Positions 43,294-52,825 are shown, counted from the first letter of the stretch. The stretch is DNA of 64,000 nucleotides from Paraburkholderia sp. (GCA_004322045.1 SCRN01000028.1:1-64000); one strand, 5' to 3'. Numbers and translations: made by a program. The notes: a model not told the origin generated them from the letters alone.

Positions 43294-43946
43294 GTTGGAG
43301 AAACGACGTTCATGCCCACCGTTTGCGCGAGGATCGGCACTTCATCCTCGTTCAAGCTGAGCGCGTCGGCGAGCAAGCGATGATTGATCCAACCGCGCAC
43401 GACCGTAGCCAACCCGGCGGACGCGCAAAACAGCGATACGTTTTGCGAAATGGCGCCGGCCGTAATGGCCGAAAACGTGTCGCGTTGAGCGGGCGGCAAT
43501 GTCAGCAGTTGCGAAGTGCGTACGACGTAGACGAGGTCGAGCGGCGCAGCGCCGACGAAGTCTTGATAGCCGGTCATGCCGCGCGCATCGATGGCGCGCT
43601 TGAGCACGAGACTATGCGTCGAAGGGTTGTAGCGGTAGACCCCTTCCGGCAGCGCCACATAGATATCGATTTCTTGGCGCCCGTGGGGGGAGGGGGCGGT
43701 GCGTCCGCCGCTAATCGGCCGGTTGATGCCGTCGGCAGCCCACAACAGAGCGCCGAGCGTGCGCTTGGGCAACGGCGCGGGCGAGAACTCGCGCGTGCTT
43801 GCACGAAACGACAAGGCTGCGAGCAGCGATATCCCCGAGAGCAGATCGGGGCGGGGCAACTCGATGATCTTCGGCGCGCCCTCGGGCGCAGGCTTGACTG
43901 CGGCGTCAGGGAGCGTCTGGTAGGTCAGCAAGGGCATTTGAGTCAT
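43290..43946 (-). CDS. SagB-type nitroreductase family protein
   Basis: A 218-residue FMN-dependent oxidoreductase from the ATG at 43946, which follows GAGGAG. Features: LAALSFRASTREFSPAPLPKRTLGALLWAADGINRP (split), then ISGGRTAPSPHGRQEIDIYVALPEGVYRYNP, typical of the SagB/nitroreductase branch, and a C-terminal GLATVVRGWINHRLLADAL. These proteins oxidise azolines in RiPP pathways or reduce nitro groups; no RiPP precursor was found beside it, so an island-specific redox role is likelier. It is first in an operon with the acyl ligase fusion. Confidence 0.85.
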   Translation of the reverse strand: MTQMPLLTYQTLPDAAVKPAPEGAPKIIELPRPDLLSGISLLAALSFRASTREFSPAPLPKRTLGALLWAADGINRPISGGRTAPSPHGRQEIDIYVALPEGVYRYNPSTHSLVLKRAIDARGMTGYQDFVGAAPLDLVYVVRTSQLLTLPPAQRDTFSAITAGAISQNVSLFCASAGLATVVRGWINHRLLADALSLNEDEVPILAQTVGMNVVSPT

Positions 43947-44019
43947 TTGTGCGCTCCTCCTCGGTCTCGAGCGAATGGTCCACCACATTTCCACGATAGG
44001 CGCGCAGGTGAAGTGGCAA

Positions 44020-44033
44020 TTGATTTCGGTCAA
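44020..44033. promoter_or_regulatory. FNR/Anr-like box upstream of nitroreductase operon
   Basis: TTGATTTCGGTCAA, full match to TTGAY-N4-RTCAA, 74 bp upstream of the nitroreductase start. Confidence 0.75.
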
Positions 44034-44152
44034 TAGGAATCGCCGATCTCGGTTCGCGCACCGTGCAAAGCGCCACCCGCCGACCGCGAACGGATGGCGC
44101 CGCATCGGGATGCGGCTGTTCGTCGGCTTCTCGTTCGACATACCGGAAACGG

Positions 44153-44166
44153 TTGACTCACGTCAA
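44153..44166. promoter_or_regulatory. FNR/Anr-like box upstream of ppsA
   Basis: TTGACTCACGTCAA, identical to the box at 39760-39773, about 200 bp before ppsA. The surrounding 419-bp gap (43947-44365) holds no gene. Confidence 0.72.
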
Positions 44167-44365
44167 AGCGGTTCGCGGCCCACTGCGCAGAATCGAAACG
44201 AGCGATGCATGCGCGCTGCAACGGTAGGCGCATCGGCAGACGAACGGCCTCGCCCACGCGCCGTCGGGTGAATGCGGCGGTGGGTCGTGAGCACTGCTGC
44301 CGCGGGCGTTTCGCCGCGACGTCGGCATCTGACGCATTCACGCAACACCGATAGGAGCCGCCGCG

Positions 44366-46798
44366 ATGTCTGACAATACGTCGATCATGTGGTTGGAGGA
44401 GGTGCGCCGCACCGATGTGGCGCGCGTCGGCGGAAAGAACGCCTCGCTGGGCGAGCTGACGGGTACCTTGGCCGGCGCCGGCATCAGCGTGCCGCCGGGC
44501 TTTGCGACTACCGCGCACGCCTATTGGTCGTTCATCGACGCCAATGGATTGCGCGAGACGATCGCATCGCTGCTCGCCGATCTGGCCGCCAACAAGCTCA
44601 CGCTCGCCGAGGCCGGCACGGCGATACGTCGTGCAATATTGCACGGCGAGTGGCCTGCCGCGATCGCCGAGGCCATCTGTTCGGCGTATCGGCACTTGAG
44701 CGAACGCGCCGGAGAGAGCACGACGGATGTCGCGGTGCGTTCGAGCGCGACCGCCGAGGATTTGCCCGATGCGAGCTTCGCCGGACAGCAGGAAACCTTT
44801 TTGAATGTGCGCGGCGAGCAAGCGCTGCTCGCGGCATGCCGGCGTTGCTATGCGTCGCTCTTTACGAATCGCGCCATCAGCTACCGCGATGCGAAAGGCT
44901 TCGACCATATGAAGGTTGCGCTGTCGATCGGTGTGCAGCGCATGGTTCGCTCCGACCTCGCCGGTGCGGGCGTGATGTTTTCAATCGATACGGAAACGGG
45001 GTTCGACAAGCTCGTCGTCATCAATGCGGCGTGGGGCCTCGGCGAAAACGTCGTTCAAGGAACCGTCGATCCGGACGAGTACGAAGTCTTCAAACCGCTG
45101 CTGGGCAATGCGCAGCTCGCCCCCATCATCGGCAAGAAGCTCGGCGACAAGCAACTGAAAGTGATCTACGCGAGCGATGCGCGAACGCCGACGAAGAACG
45201 TCCCCACTTCGAAGGCCGAGCGCGCAGCGTTTGTACTGACCGATTCGGAAATCCTCGAGCTGGCGCGTTGGGCGTGCGCGATCGAGCGCCACTATGGCCA
45301 GCCGATGGACATCGAGTGGGCCAAGGATGGGGCGAACGGTGCGCTCTACATCGTGCAGGCACGTCCGGAAACGGTGCAGTCCAGACGCGAGGCGAGCGCG
45401 ATCAAAACCTATCGTCTCGTTCATGCGGGGCCGCGCCTGTTGACCGGCGTGGCCGTGGGCGAAGCCATTGCGGCCGGCACGGTGTGTGTCATCGACAACC
45501 CGCATCGGGCCGACCATTTTGTCGACGGCGCCATTTTAGTCACGCACACGACCGATCCCGATTGGGTGCCGCTCATGCGCCGGGCCGCTGCGATCGTCAC
45601 CGATCACGGCGGAAGAACCTCTCATGCCGCGATCGTCAGCCGCGAACTTGGATTGCCGGCCATCGTGGGCACCGGCAATGCGACGCATATGTTGCACGAC
45701 GAGCAAGAGATCACCGTATCGTGCGCTCAGGGCAACGAGGGATTCGTCTATGAAGGGCGCGCCGAATTCACGGTCGAAGACATCGATTTCGCGCACCTTC
45801 CCGTCACGCGCACGCAGGTCATGCTCAACCTCGCCAATCCGGCGGCGGCGCTGCGGTGGTGGCGGCTGCCTGCCGATGGCGTCGGACTTGCGCGCATGGA
45901 GTTCGTGATCGGCAATCACATCAAGATTCATCCGATGGCGCTCGCGCGTTACGCGGCGTTGACCGATGCCGTCGCGAAGCGCACGATCGACGAACTCACG
46001 GCGGGGTACGAAGACAAGACCGCGTACTTCGTCGAGCGCCTTGCGCGAGGTCTCGCGCGCATTGCTGCCGCGCATTATCCGCGCCCCGTGATCGTTCGCA
46101 TGAGCGACTTCAAGACCAACGAGTATGCAAACCTCATCGGGGGGATGGAATTCGAGTCCAAGGAAGAGAATCCGATGCTCGGCTTTCGTGGCGCATCGCG
46201 TTACGATTCGCCGCGCTATCGCGAAGGGTTTGCGCTCGAATGCCGGGCCATCGACCAGCTGCGCCGTGAGCTCGGCTTCAAGAACGTTGTCGTCATGATC
46301 CCGTTTTGCCGCTCGCCGAAAGAAGCCGACCGCGTTCTGGCGGTCATGGCCGAGCAGGGGCTTGCGCGCGGGCAAGACGGACTCGAGGTCTACGTCATGT
46401 GCGAAATTCCGTCGAACGTGATTCTCGCGGAGGCCTTCGCGGCTCGCTTCGACGGGTTCTCGATCGGCAGCAACGACCTGACCCAACTGACCCTCGGGGT
46501 CGATCGCGATTCGGCCGATCTCGCTTCGCTTTTCGACGAAGAGGATGAAGCGGTGAAGTGGATGATCGGGCACGTCATCGACGCAGCGCATCGATGCGGC
46601 GTCAAGGTCGGCCTATGCGGTCAAGCTCCGAGCGACCGTCCCGAGTTCGCACGTTTTCTGGTGGAGCGTGGCATCGATTCCGTGTCGGTTACGCCGGATA
46701 GCTTCGTGGCGGTGAAGCGCCGCATTGCGGAAGCGGAAGCGACGGCAGAAACCGAGGCCAAAGGGGAAACGCAGGCGGAAGCCGGAAAGCGCGGCTAA
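44366..46798 (+). CDS. ppsA: Phosphoenolpyruvate synthase
   Basis: An 810-residue enzyme that makes PEP from pyruvate and ATP (AMP and phosphate released). The N-terminal ATP-grasp region has GGKNASLGEL and RSSATAEDLPDASFAGQQET. The phospho-histidine lies in GGRTSHAAIVSRELGLPAIVG. The C-terminal PEP/pyruvate barrel has SIGSNDLTQLTLGVDRDS and the catalytic cysteine in GLCGQAPSD. Length is normal. The last 20 residues form an Ala/Glu repeat tail (AEATAETEAKGETQAEAG), not part of the fold. A GGAG precedes the ATG. It probably supports gluconeogenic flux under low oxygen. Confidence 0.96.
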   Translation: MSDNTSIMWLEEVRRTDVARVGGKNASLGELTGTLAGAGISVPPGFATTAHAYWSFIDANGLRETIASLLADLAANKLTLAEAGTAIRRAILHGEWPAAIAEAICSAYRHLSERAGESTTDVAVRSSATAEDLPDASFAGQQETFLNVRGEQALLAACRRCYASLFTNRAISYRDAKGFDHMKVALSIGVQRMVRSDLAGAGVMFSIDTETGFDKLVVINAAWGLGENVVQGTVDPDEYEVFKPLLGNAQLAPIIGKKLGDKQLKVIYASDARTPTKNVPTSKAERAAFVLTDSEILELARWACAIERHYGQPMDIEWAKDGANGALYIVQARPETVQSRREASAIKTYRLVHAGPRLLTGVAVGEAIAAGTVCVIDNPHRADHFVDGAILVTHTTDPDWVPLMRRAAAIVTDHGGRTSHAAIVSRELGLPAIVGTGNATHMLHDEQEITVSCAQGNEGFVYEGRAEFTVEDIDFAHLPVTRTQVMLNLANPAAALRWWRLPADGVGLARMEFVIGNHIKIHPMALARYAALTDAVAKRTIDELTAGYEDKTAYFVERLARGLARIAAAHYPRPVIVRMSDFKTNEYANLIGGMEFESKEENPMLGFRGASRYDSPRYREGFALECRAIDQLRRELGFKNVVVMIPFCRSPKEADRVLAVMAEQGLARGQDGLEVYVMCEIPSNVILAEAFAARFDGFSIGSNDLTQLTLGVDRDSADLASLFDEEDEAVKWMIGHVIDAAHRCGVKVGLCGQAPSDRPEFARFLVERGIDSVSVTPDSFVAVKRRIAEAEATAETEAKGETQAEAGKRG

Positions 46799-46813
46799 CC
46801 CCGCCGCTCCGGC

Positions 46814-47338
46814 CTAAGGCGCCGAACTCGGCGCGGGCCGGCCGGCCCGCCGCGCGCAGCCTGGGCAACGTTGAACGGCTGCGCCGTGCGCATTCCCCGT
46901 GTCAACCTCGTCCCAGCGCAAAACGATATCTACGGCCCCCTTGGCGGGAACGGCGACGTGCTTGGTTTGCGCTTTGCCCGCGTAGTTGGCTGTGAGGATA
47001 TAGCGTCCCGGCGGGACCTGAACGAACAGAAGCGGCCCTTCCGTTCGGATCGAGAGCACATCGCGCTTCGACTCGGTGGAGATCGACACGTCGATGTCGG
47101 AAAGGTAGGCGCCGGTTTTGGACGCAAACGTTACGCGCAAGTTGTACTTCGCGGCAGCGGCGCGCAATTGCTGCACCTCGTCTTCGCCGATGCCGCCCGT
47201 CAGGTAGGTGACGCCTTGCATCGCTACAGGCGCGCTGGCCGCCTGCGCAAACGCGCGCGGACTCACCAGGCCAATGCCGCTCGCGATGGCTGCACCGACC
47301 ACGAGACCCGAAATCGTTCGACTCAAACCGTTGCGCAT
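46814..47338 (-). CDS. Exported protein with carboxypeptidase-regulatory-like domain
   Basis: A 174-residue protein with a signal peptide (VVGAAIASGIGLVSPRAFAQA). The mature part has a short conserved segment (GVTYLTGGIGEDEVQQLRAAAAKYNLRVTFASKTGAYLSDIDV, in pieces) and then a beta-sandwich-like stretch (GPLLFVQVPPGRYILTANYAGKAQTKHVAVPAKGAVDIVLRW) of the carboxypeptidase-regulatory type. The C-terminus contains CPGC. Function unknown; periplasmic. An FNR-like box lies 76 bp upstream, making it the right-hand member of the island. Confidence 0.72.
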   Translation of the reverse strand: MRNGLSRTISGLVVGAAIASGIGLVSPRAFAQAASAPVAMQGVTYLTGGIGEDEVQQLRAAAAKYNLRVTFASKTGAYLSDIDVSISTESKRDVLSIRTEGPLLFVQVPPGRYILTANYAGKAQTKHVAVPAKGAVDIVLRWDEVDTGNAHGAAVQRCPGCARRAGRPAPSSAP

Positions 47339-47413
47339 TTTGAACTCCTATCGCTGACTGCAGCGTGGGTAGCATGCCTGCTGAATACCGTACGCGCGCG
47401 GCGCGTGGCACTG

Positions 47414-47427
47414 TTGACGCAGGTCAA
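47414..47427. promoter_or_regulatory. FNR/Anr-like box
   Basis: TTGACGCAGGTCAA, full dyad match, 76 bp upstream of the exported protein on the minus strand. It is 15 bp from an iteron-like site. Confidence 0.72.
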
Positions 47428-47441
47428 CGGGCGTGTTCGCT

Positions 47442-47459
47442 CTCCCGAAAACCCTCACC
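47442..47459 (+). repeat. Dispersed iteron-like repeat
   Basis: CTCCCGAAAACCCTCACC, full consensus. Confidence 0.82.
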
Positions 47460-47556
47460 GACGGACTGCGTGCCCTGGGCCAGGTCTCCACGGCGTCGGA
47501 CGAATGCCGTCGAATCGGGCCGCCGTTGGGCGCGGGTCGAGAGCGCCCGGCCATCC

Positions 47557-47574
47557 CTCCCGTAAACCCTCACC
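47557..47574 (+). repeat. Dispersed iteron-like repeat
   Basis: CTCCCGTAAACCCTCACC, full consensus, followed by TTTAGCGG. Confidence 0.82.
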
Positions 47575-47786
47575 TTTAGCGGCGCGAGCGGCCCCGCTTC
47601 CTGCGAACTTTCAGCTAATCCTTCCGACGCGCTCGCGAGCGTGGCGTGCCGCTCCCCGATTGAGTCGCGGCGTAAAGCCCGACCGCTCGGATGTCGTATT
47701 CGGTAGGCAATTTCAGAGGTTAGACGGCCAGTCGATGGTCTCGCTCGGGACGGCAAAAACGCGCCGTACGGCCGTCAGCCGCCAAA

Positions 47787-47804
47787 GGTGAGCTTTATCG
47801 GGAG
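47787..47804 (-). repeat. Dispersed iteron-like repeat
   Basis: Minus strand reads CTCCCGATAAAGCTCACC, one change from consensus, followed by TTTGG. Confidence 0.78.
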
Positions 47805-48235
47805 CCGGGTGGCGCAACGGCGGGAGCAAGCGGTGTGCGGTCCGTCCGCGTGCCTAGCGACGGCTCCGCCGGCCGGCTAAATCATTAGGATTCCTAAGCG
47901 AGATCGGCGTGCGTTGTCACCCAACATTGGCCTGATGCCCTGCTCGGGCACGCGCCATGCTACGCAAGACGGTTGGGCATTTGCATCGCCACTAGATCAC
48001 GGATGGCCGGCTGGAGGCAGCAGGACACCTCCAAGTCCAGTTCCCGCAGGCCGTGCGCCGGCAATCGGTTCGATTTTCCGGTGTCACACCCGCTCTGCAA
48101 TTTTTGCTAAATCCGGGTGTTGCGGCATGGCTTCCCAACCTCTGTTGCGACTCGCAGTTCGATGCCGAAGCAGCCATATTGGTTCTTGCGTGCCGTGAGC
48201 TTATCTTTGCGATCAAATCGAAACAGGAATCCTCA

Positions 48236-51200
48236 ATGAGCGACGCATCCGATATGTTGCCCAACCGAGATCACACTCATTTCCTGTTCGGCGGAGGCGA
48301 GCTTGGGCAGCTCATTCGCGCCAACGATTGGCGTTCGACCGCTCTCGGCGAACCGGAAACGTGGCCGCAGAACTTGAAGCTGGCGCTGCGCATCATCCTC
48401 AATTCGCGGCAGCCGATGTGGATCGGCTGGGGCGCTTCCTTGGTTTATTTTTACAACGACGCGTATCGTTCGATCGTCGGCGGCAAGCATCCCTGGGCGC
48501 TTGGGCGCGCGCTGTCCGAAGTTTGGCCGGAGCTTTGGGACGACATCAGGGAGATGCTCGAGCTCGCCATGAGCGGGCGCGACGCCATCTACGTCGAAGC
48601 GCAACCGCTGATCATGGAACGCAACGGCTATCGCGAGGAAACGTATTACACCTTCTCGTTCAGCCCGATCCCGAACGATGACGGCAGCGTCGGCGGGATC
48701 ATTTGCGCCAACACCGACGACACTCAGCGTGTGATAGGCGAACGCCAGCTCGGCCTCTTGCGTGACCTTGCCGCCGACGCGACGAACACGCGCAGTTGGC
48801 AGCAGGCGAGCGAATGCTGCGTCCGTGCGCTCGCCGCCGACGATCGCGATCTGCCATTTGCATTGCTTTACTTGGCCGAGCCTGGCGACGCCGATATGAA
48901 GCTGGTCGGTTCGTCGGGCATCGCCGCGGCACACCAAGCCGCACCGGCGAGCCTTTCGTCGGGTGGATCGGGCTCGTGGCCCGTGCATGAATCGGTTGTA
49001 ACCCATGCGCCTATCGTCGTGTCGGATTTTCAACGATGGTTGGCGTCGCCATTGCCGAAGGGGCCGTGGCCAGAAGCGCCGTCGCAGGCCGTGGTGATGC
49101 CGCTCTCGCCTTCTGGCGAGACTGGGCTCGAGGGGGCGCTCGTCGTCGGGTTGAACCCGTTTCGTCTGTTCGATGCGAACTATCGCGCCTTCTTGGGGCT
49201 CGTCGCAGGCCAAATCAGTGCCGCTATCGCACAGGCGCAGGCATACGAGGCCGAGCGGCGGCGCGCCGAGGCGCTGGCCGAAATCGACCGTGCAAAGACC
49301 ACGTTCTATTCCAACGTCAGCCACGAATTTCGCACGCCGCTCGCGTTGATGCTTGGACCGCTCGAAGACGTGCTCGACGACGCGACGGCGGCAACGCTAC
49401 CGCCCGCCCAGCGCAAGCGGCTCGTGACGGCGCATCGCAATGGTTTGCGGCTGCTCAAGCTCGTCAATTCGTTGCTGGACGTTTCACGCATCGAGGCAGG
49501 CCGTGCCGTCGCGACGTTCGAGCCGACCGATCTGGCCAAGCTAACGGCGGAGCTTGCGTCGAATTTCGAATCGGCGACCGATCGCGCCAACCTGAAGTTG
49601 TCCATCGATTGTCGGCCGCTGCCGCAGCCCGTCTATGTCGATCGCGACATGTGGGAGAAGATCATTCTGAATCTCGTATCGAACGCGTTCAAATTCACGT
49701 TCGAGGGCGAGATCGCCGTCGCCACCCGTGTGTCGGCCGACGGTGCGGCGGCCGAAGTCTTCGTGCGCGATACGGGCGTCGGCATTGCGCCGCGCGAGTT
49801 GCCGCGGTTGTACGAGCGCTTTCACCGTGTCGACGGGCAGCGTAGCCGCTCGTTCGAAGGATCCGGCATTGGGCTCGCGCTTGTGCAAGAACTCGTCAAG
49901 CTGCACGGCGGCACTATCGCCGTCGATAGCAAGGTGGGCCACGGCGCGACGTTTACGCTGCGCGTGCCCTTTGGAACAGGGCATTTGCCCCCGGAGCGAA
50001 TCGGCGCCAAGCCCGATTCGGAGGTCAAGTCCGGGCGCGTCGATGCCTATGTCGAAGAGGCGTTGCGCTGGCTGCCACAAAACGAAGGCGAGCGCGCGGA
50101 AGACGACGATGCCGATGCCGATGCGCCGAGCGTGTTTGCCGCGGACATGGGGCAATGGTCGTTCGGCCGTGGCACGATCGGAGCACGTGTGCTCGTGGTG
50201 GACGACAACGTCGATATGCGCGATTACATCGGCCGCTTGTTGCGCCGGCGCTGGAACGTCGAAACGGTAGGCGACGGCCGGGCCGCGCTGGACGCCATTC
50301 GGCGCGAGAAACCCGACCTCGTGCTGACCGACGTGATGATGCCGGGTCTCGATGGCTTTGGCCTGTTGCGCGAGATCCGCGGCGATGAGCAGTTGAAGTA
50401 TCTGCCGGTCGTCATGTTGTCGGCGCGGGCGGGCGAGGAGGCCCAGGTCGAAGGTCTCGAATTGGGGGCCGACGATTATCTGATCAAGCCGTTTTCTGCG
50501 CGCGAGTTGATCGCGCGCGTGAATGCCAACCTCGAAATGGCGCGCTTGCGCAGAGAAGCCACGCGCGAACTGCTCGAGAGCGAGGCGCGGTTTCGGAACA
50601 TGGCCAATCATGCGCCGGTGATGATGTGGGTGAGCGATCCCACCGGCTCGCTCACTTATTTGAATCGCCTGTGGTGTGAATTCACGGGGCAATCGTTGGA
50701 CGAAGCCGTGGGCGATGGTGCATGGAGCGCGTTGCACCCCGACGATCGCGAGCACTACGAAACCTCGCTCTTATCGGCAAGCAGCAACGGCGAGCCGTTT
50801 CGCGCGGAGTGCCGCGTGCGTCGCGCGGACGGGGTCTATCGCTGGGCCTTGGCGGCGGCGGCGCCTCGATTCAGCGACGATGGCGCCTTTCTCGGCTATA
50901 TCGGCTCGATTATCGATATCACCCATCGCAAGGAGTCCGAGCGGATCCTCCAGGAGGCGAATCTCGTGCTCGAGCGGCGCGTGGCCGCGGCGATTGCCGA
51001 GCGTGCGCATACGGAAGCGCAATTGCGGCAAGCGCAAAAGATGGAAGCCATCGGCAAGCTGACCGGAGGCGTGGCGCACGATTTCAATAACGTGCTGCAA
51101 GTTATCGCCGGCAATTTGCAACTGCTGGGGCGCGACGTGGCGGGCAATGTGCGCGCCGAGCAGCGCTTGCAGACGGCGATTGCCGCCACCTCGCGCGGTT

Positions 51201-52693
51201 CGCGCCTCGCTTCGCAACTGCTTGCGTTCGGCCGGCGGCAACCGCTGTCGCCGAAAACGGTCAACCTCGGCCGGCTCGTGCGTGGCATCGACGATATGCT
51301 GCGTCGTTCGCTGGGCGAGGGCGTGGAGATCGAAACGATCATCGCCGGCGGGTTGTGGAACACCTTCGTCGATACGGTGCAGGTCGAAAACGCGCTGTTG
51401 AACCTCGCCATCAACGCGCGCGACGCGATGCAAGGGCAGGGCAAGCTGACGATCGAAGCGGGCAATGCGTTTTTGGATGACACGTACGTCGCGCGTCATG
51501 GCGATGTAGCGGCAGGGCAATACGTGATGGCGGCCGTCACCGATACGGGCTGCGGCATACCCGGCGAATTGCTGGAACGCGTCTTCGAGCCGTTCTACAC
51601 GACCAAGCCCGAGGGGCAAGGAACGGGGCTCGGGTTGAGCATGGTGTACGGTTTCGTCAAGCAATCGGGCGGGCACATCAAGATTTACAGCGAAGTCGGG
51701 CACGGCACGACGGTTCGTATTTATCTGCCGCGCGCGCGGCAGCCCGAAGACGTGGAGACCGAGGTGGATACGGGTCCGATCACGGGCGGCACCGAGACGA
51801 TTCTCGTCGTGGAAGACGACGAGGACGTTCGCGGGACGGTCGTCGATTTGCTGTCGGAACTCGGCTACCGCGTGCTGCGTGCGAAAGAGGCGCAAAGTGC
51901 GCTGGCGATCGTCGAAAGCGGCGTGCCCATCGATCTGCTATTCACCGACGTGGTCATGCCGGGGCCGCTCAGCAGCCCCGAGCTCGCCCGCCAGGCGCGC
52001 GAGCGTCTGCCCAACATCGCCGTGCTGTTTACTTCCGGCTATACCGATAACGCGATCGTGCATGGCGGGCGGCTCGACGAGGGCGTCGATTTGCTCAGCA
52101 AGCCGTATAGCCGAGAAGCCATGGCGCGCAAAATTCGCAGTGTCCTGCGCAATCAGCCGCGCGCCTCGGGCGGTCCCCCTCAGGCGCAGGGCTTGCCGGC
52201 GCCTTCTCCGCCCGAAGCGGCGCAGGAGTGCTCGCGGCTCAGCGCGCGCGTGCTGCTCGTCGACGACGACGCGATGGTGCGCTTCACGACGGCCGACATG
52301 CTGAGCTATCTGGGGCATACGGTCATCGAAGCGGGCGATGCGTCCGATGCATTGCGGCTGCTCAGCGAGCAGGCGTTCGACGTGATCGTCACCGACATCT
52401 CGTTGCCCGATTTGTCGGGCGACGAGCTTGCGATGCGGGCGTTGGCGTTGCAACCCGGCCTGCGCGTGATTTTCGCGACGGGCTACGATGCGCTGCCCGA
52501 CGACAGCCATCACCAGGCGCTCGCGGGCGCGATGCTGCTGCGCAAGCCGTACAACAAGGAGCGCATCGAGGAAGCGATGAACGCAGCGATGCAGGCGCGC
52601 TTGGCCTCCGGAGCGCCGCTAGCGGCAGCGGTTGAAGAGCGCACGGGTACCACGGCCGCTACGAAAGAGGCAAAACGTATGACATCGATTTGA
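48236..52693 (+). CDS. Double hybrid histidine kinase (two kinase cores, three receivers)
   Basis: A 1485-residue soluble protein from the ATG at 48236. Order: PAS-like N-terminus (to about 160), GAF-like region (about 170-345), HisKA with H363 (NVSHEFRTPL), HATPase (VSNAFKFTF, RDTGVGI, GSGIGLALV), receiver 1 with D699 (VLTDVMMPG), PAS (about 780-905), second HisKA with H948 (GVAHDFNN), second HATPase (AINARDAM, TGLGLSM), receiver 2 with D1238 (FTDVVMPG) and receiver 3 with D1387 (VTDISLPD). There are no membrane helices and no DNA-binding output. Two complete kinase cores in one chain suggest an internal phosphorelay or signal integration. Monocistronic; downstream region carries iteron-like repeats. 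Confidence 0.92.
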   Translation: MSDASDMLPNRDHTHFLFGGGELGQLIRANDWRSTALGEPETWPQNLKLALRIILNSRQPMWIGWGASLVYFYNDAYRSIVGGKHPWALGRALSEVWPELWDDIREMLELAMSGRDAIYVEAQPLIMERNGYREETYYTFSFSPIPNDDGSVGGIICANTDDTQRVIGERQLGLLRDLAADATNTRSWQQASECCVRALAADDRDLPFALLYLAEPGDADMKLVGSSGIAAAHQAAPASLSSGGSGSWPVHESVVTHAPIVVSDFQRWLASPLPKGPWPEAPSQAVVMPLSPSGETGLEGALVVGLNPFRLFDANYRAFLGLVAGQISAAIAQAQAYEAERRRAEALAEIDRAKTTFYSNVSHEFRTPLALMLGPLEDVLDDATAATLPPAQRKRLVTAHRNGLRLLKLVNSLLDVSRIEAGRAVATFEPTDLAKLTAELASNFESATDRANLKLSIDCRPLPQPVYVDRDMWEKIILNLVSNAFKFTFEGEIAVATRVSADGAAAEVFVRDTGVGIAPRELPRLYERFHRVDGQRSRSFEGSGIGLALVQELVKLHGGTIAVDSKVGHGATFTLRVPFGTGHLPPERIGAKPDSEVKSGRVDAYVEEALRWLPQNEGERAEDDDADADAPSVFAADMGQWSFGRGTIGARVLVVDDNVDMRDYIGRLLRRRWNVETVGDGRAALDAIRREKPDLVLTDVMMPGLDGFGLLREIRGDEQLKYLPVVMLSARAGEEAQVEGLELGADDYLIKPFSARELIARVNANLEMARLRREATRELLESEARFRNMANHAPVMMWVSDPTGSLTYLNRLWCEFTGQSLDEAVGDGAWSALHPDDREHYETSLLSASSNGEPFRAECRVRRADGVYRWALAAAAPRFSDDGAFLGYIGSIIDITHRKESERILQEANLVLERRVAAAIAERAHTEAQLRQAQKMEAIGKLTGGVAHDFNNVLQVIAGNLQLLGRDVAGNVRAEQRLQTAIAATSRGSRLASQLLAFGRRQPLSPKTVNLGRLVRGIDDMLRRSLGEGVEIETIIAGGLWNTFVDTVQVENALLNLAINARDAMQGQGKLTIEAGNAFLDDTYVARHGDVAAGQYVMAAVTDTGCGIPGELLERVFEPFYTTKPEGQGTGLGLSMVYGFVKQSGGHIKIYSEVGHGTTVRIYLPRARQPEDVETEVDTGPITGGTETILVVEDDEDVRGTVVDLLSELGYRVLRAKEAQSALAIVESGVPIDLLFTDVVMPGPLSSPELARQARERLPNIAVLFTSGYTDNAIVHGGRLDEGVDLLSKPYSREAMARKIRSVLRNQPRASGGPPQAQGLPAPSPPEAAQECSRLSARVLLVDDDAMVRFTTADMLSYLGHTVIEAGDASDALRLLSEQAFDVIVTDISLPDLSGDELAMRALALQPGLRVIFATGYDALPDDSHHQALAGAMLLRKPYNKERIEEAMNAAMQARLASGAPLAAAVEERTGTTAATKEAKRMTSI

Positions 52694-52775
52694 GGCGGGC
52701 TGGCTCGTCGCCGTGGCTCGAGTGTGAGGGCGGCGCGAGTCCCACGATTCGCTCGAGATTGCGGTACACGGCAAA

Positions 52776-52793
52776 GGTGAGCGGTTTCGGGAG
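52776..52793 (-). repeat. Dispersed iteron-like repeat
   Basis: Minus strand reads CTCCCGAAACCGCTCACC, full consensus, followed by TTTGCC. It faces the next copy across 32 bp. Confidence 0.82.
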
Positions 52794-52825
52794 CGTGTCG
52801 GCGACGGATGGTTTCCTCCCGGCGG

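Larger units (their letters stand above)
47339..48235. other. Intergenic region with three dispersed iterons
   Basis: About 900 bp without a supported gene between the exported protein and the large kinase. It contains an FNR-like box and three iteron-like sites (separate entries). From about 48090 to 48235 it is richer in A and T and probably carries the kinase promoter, with AGGAA before the ATG. Confidence 0.5.

Noticed and set aside
46831-46858. GC-rich palindromic run at the end of the exported-protein gene
   Set aside because: Lies within the coding end (CPGCARRAGRPA) and lacks a T-run, so not called a terminator.
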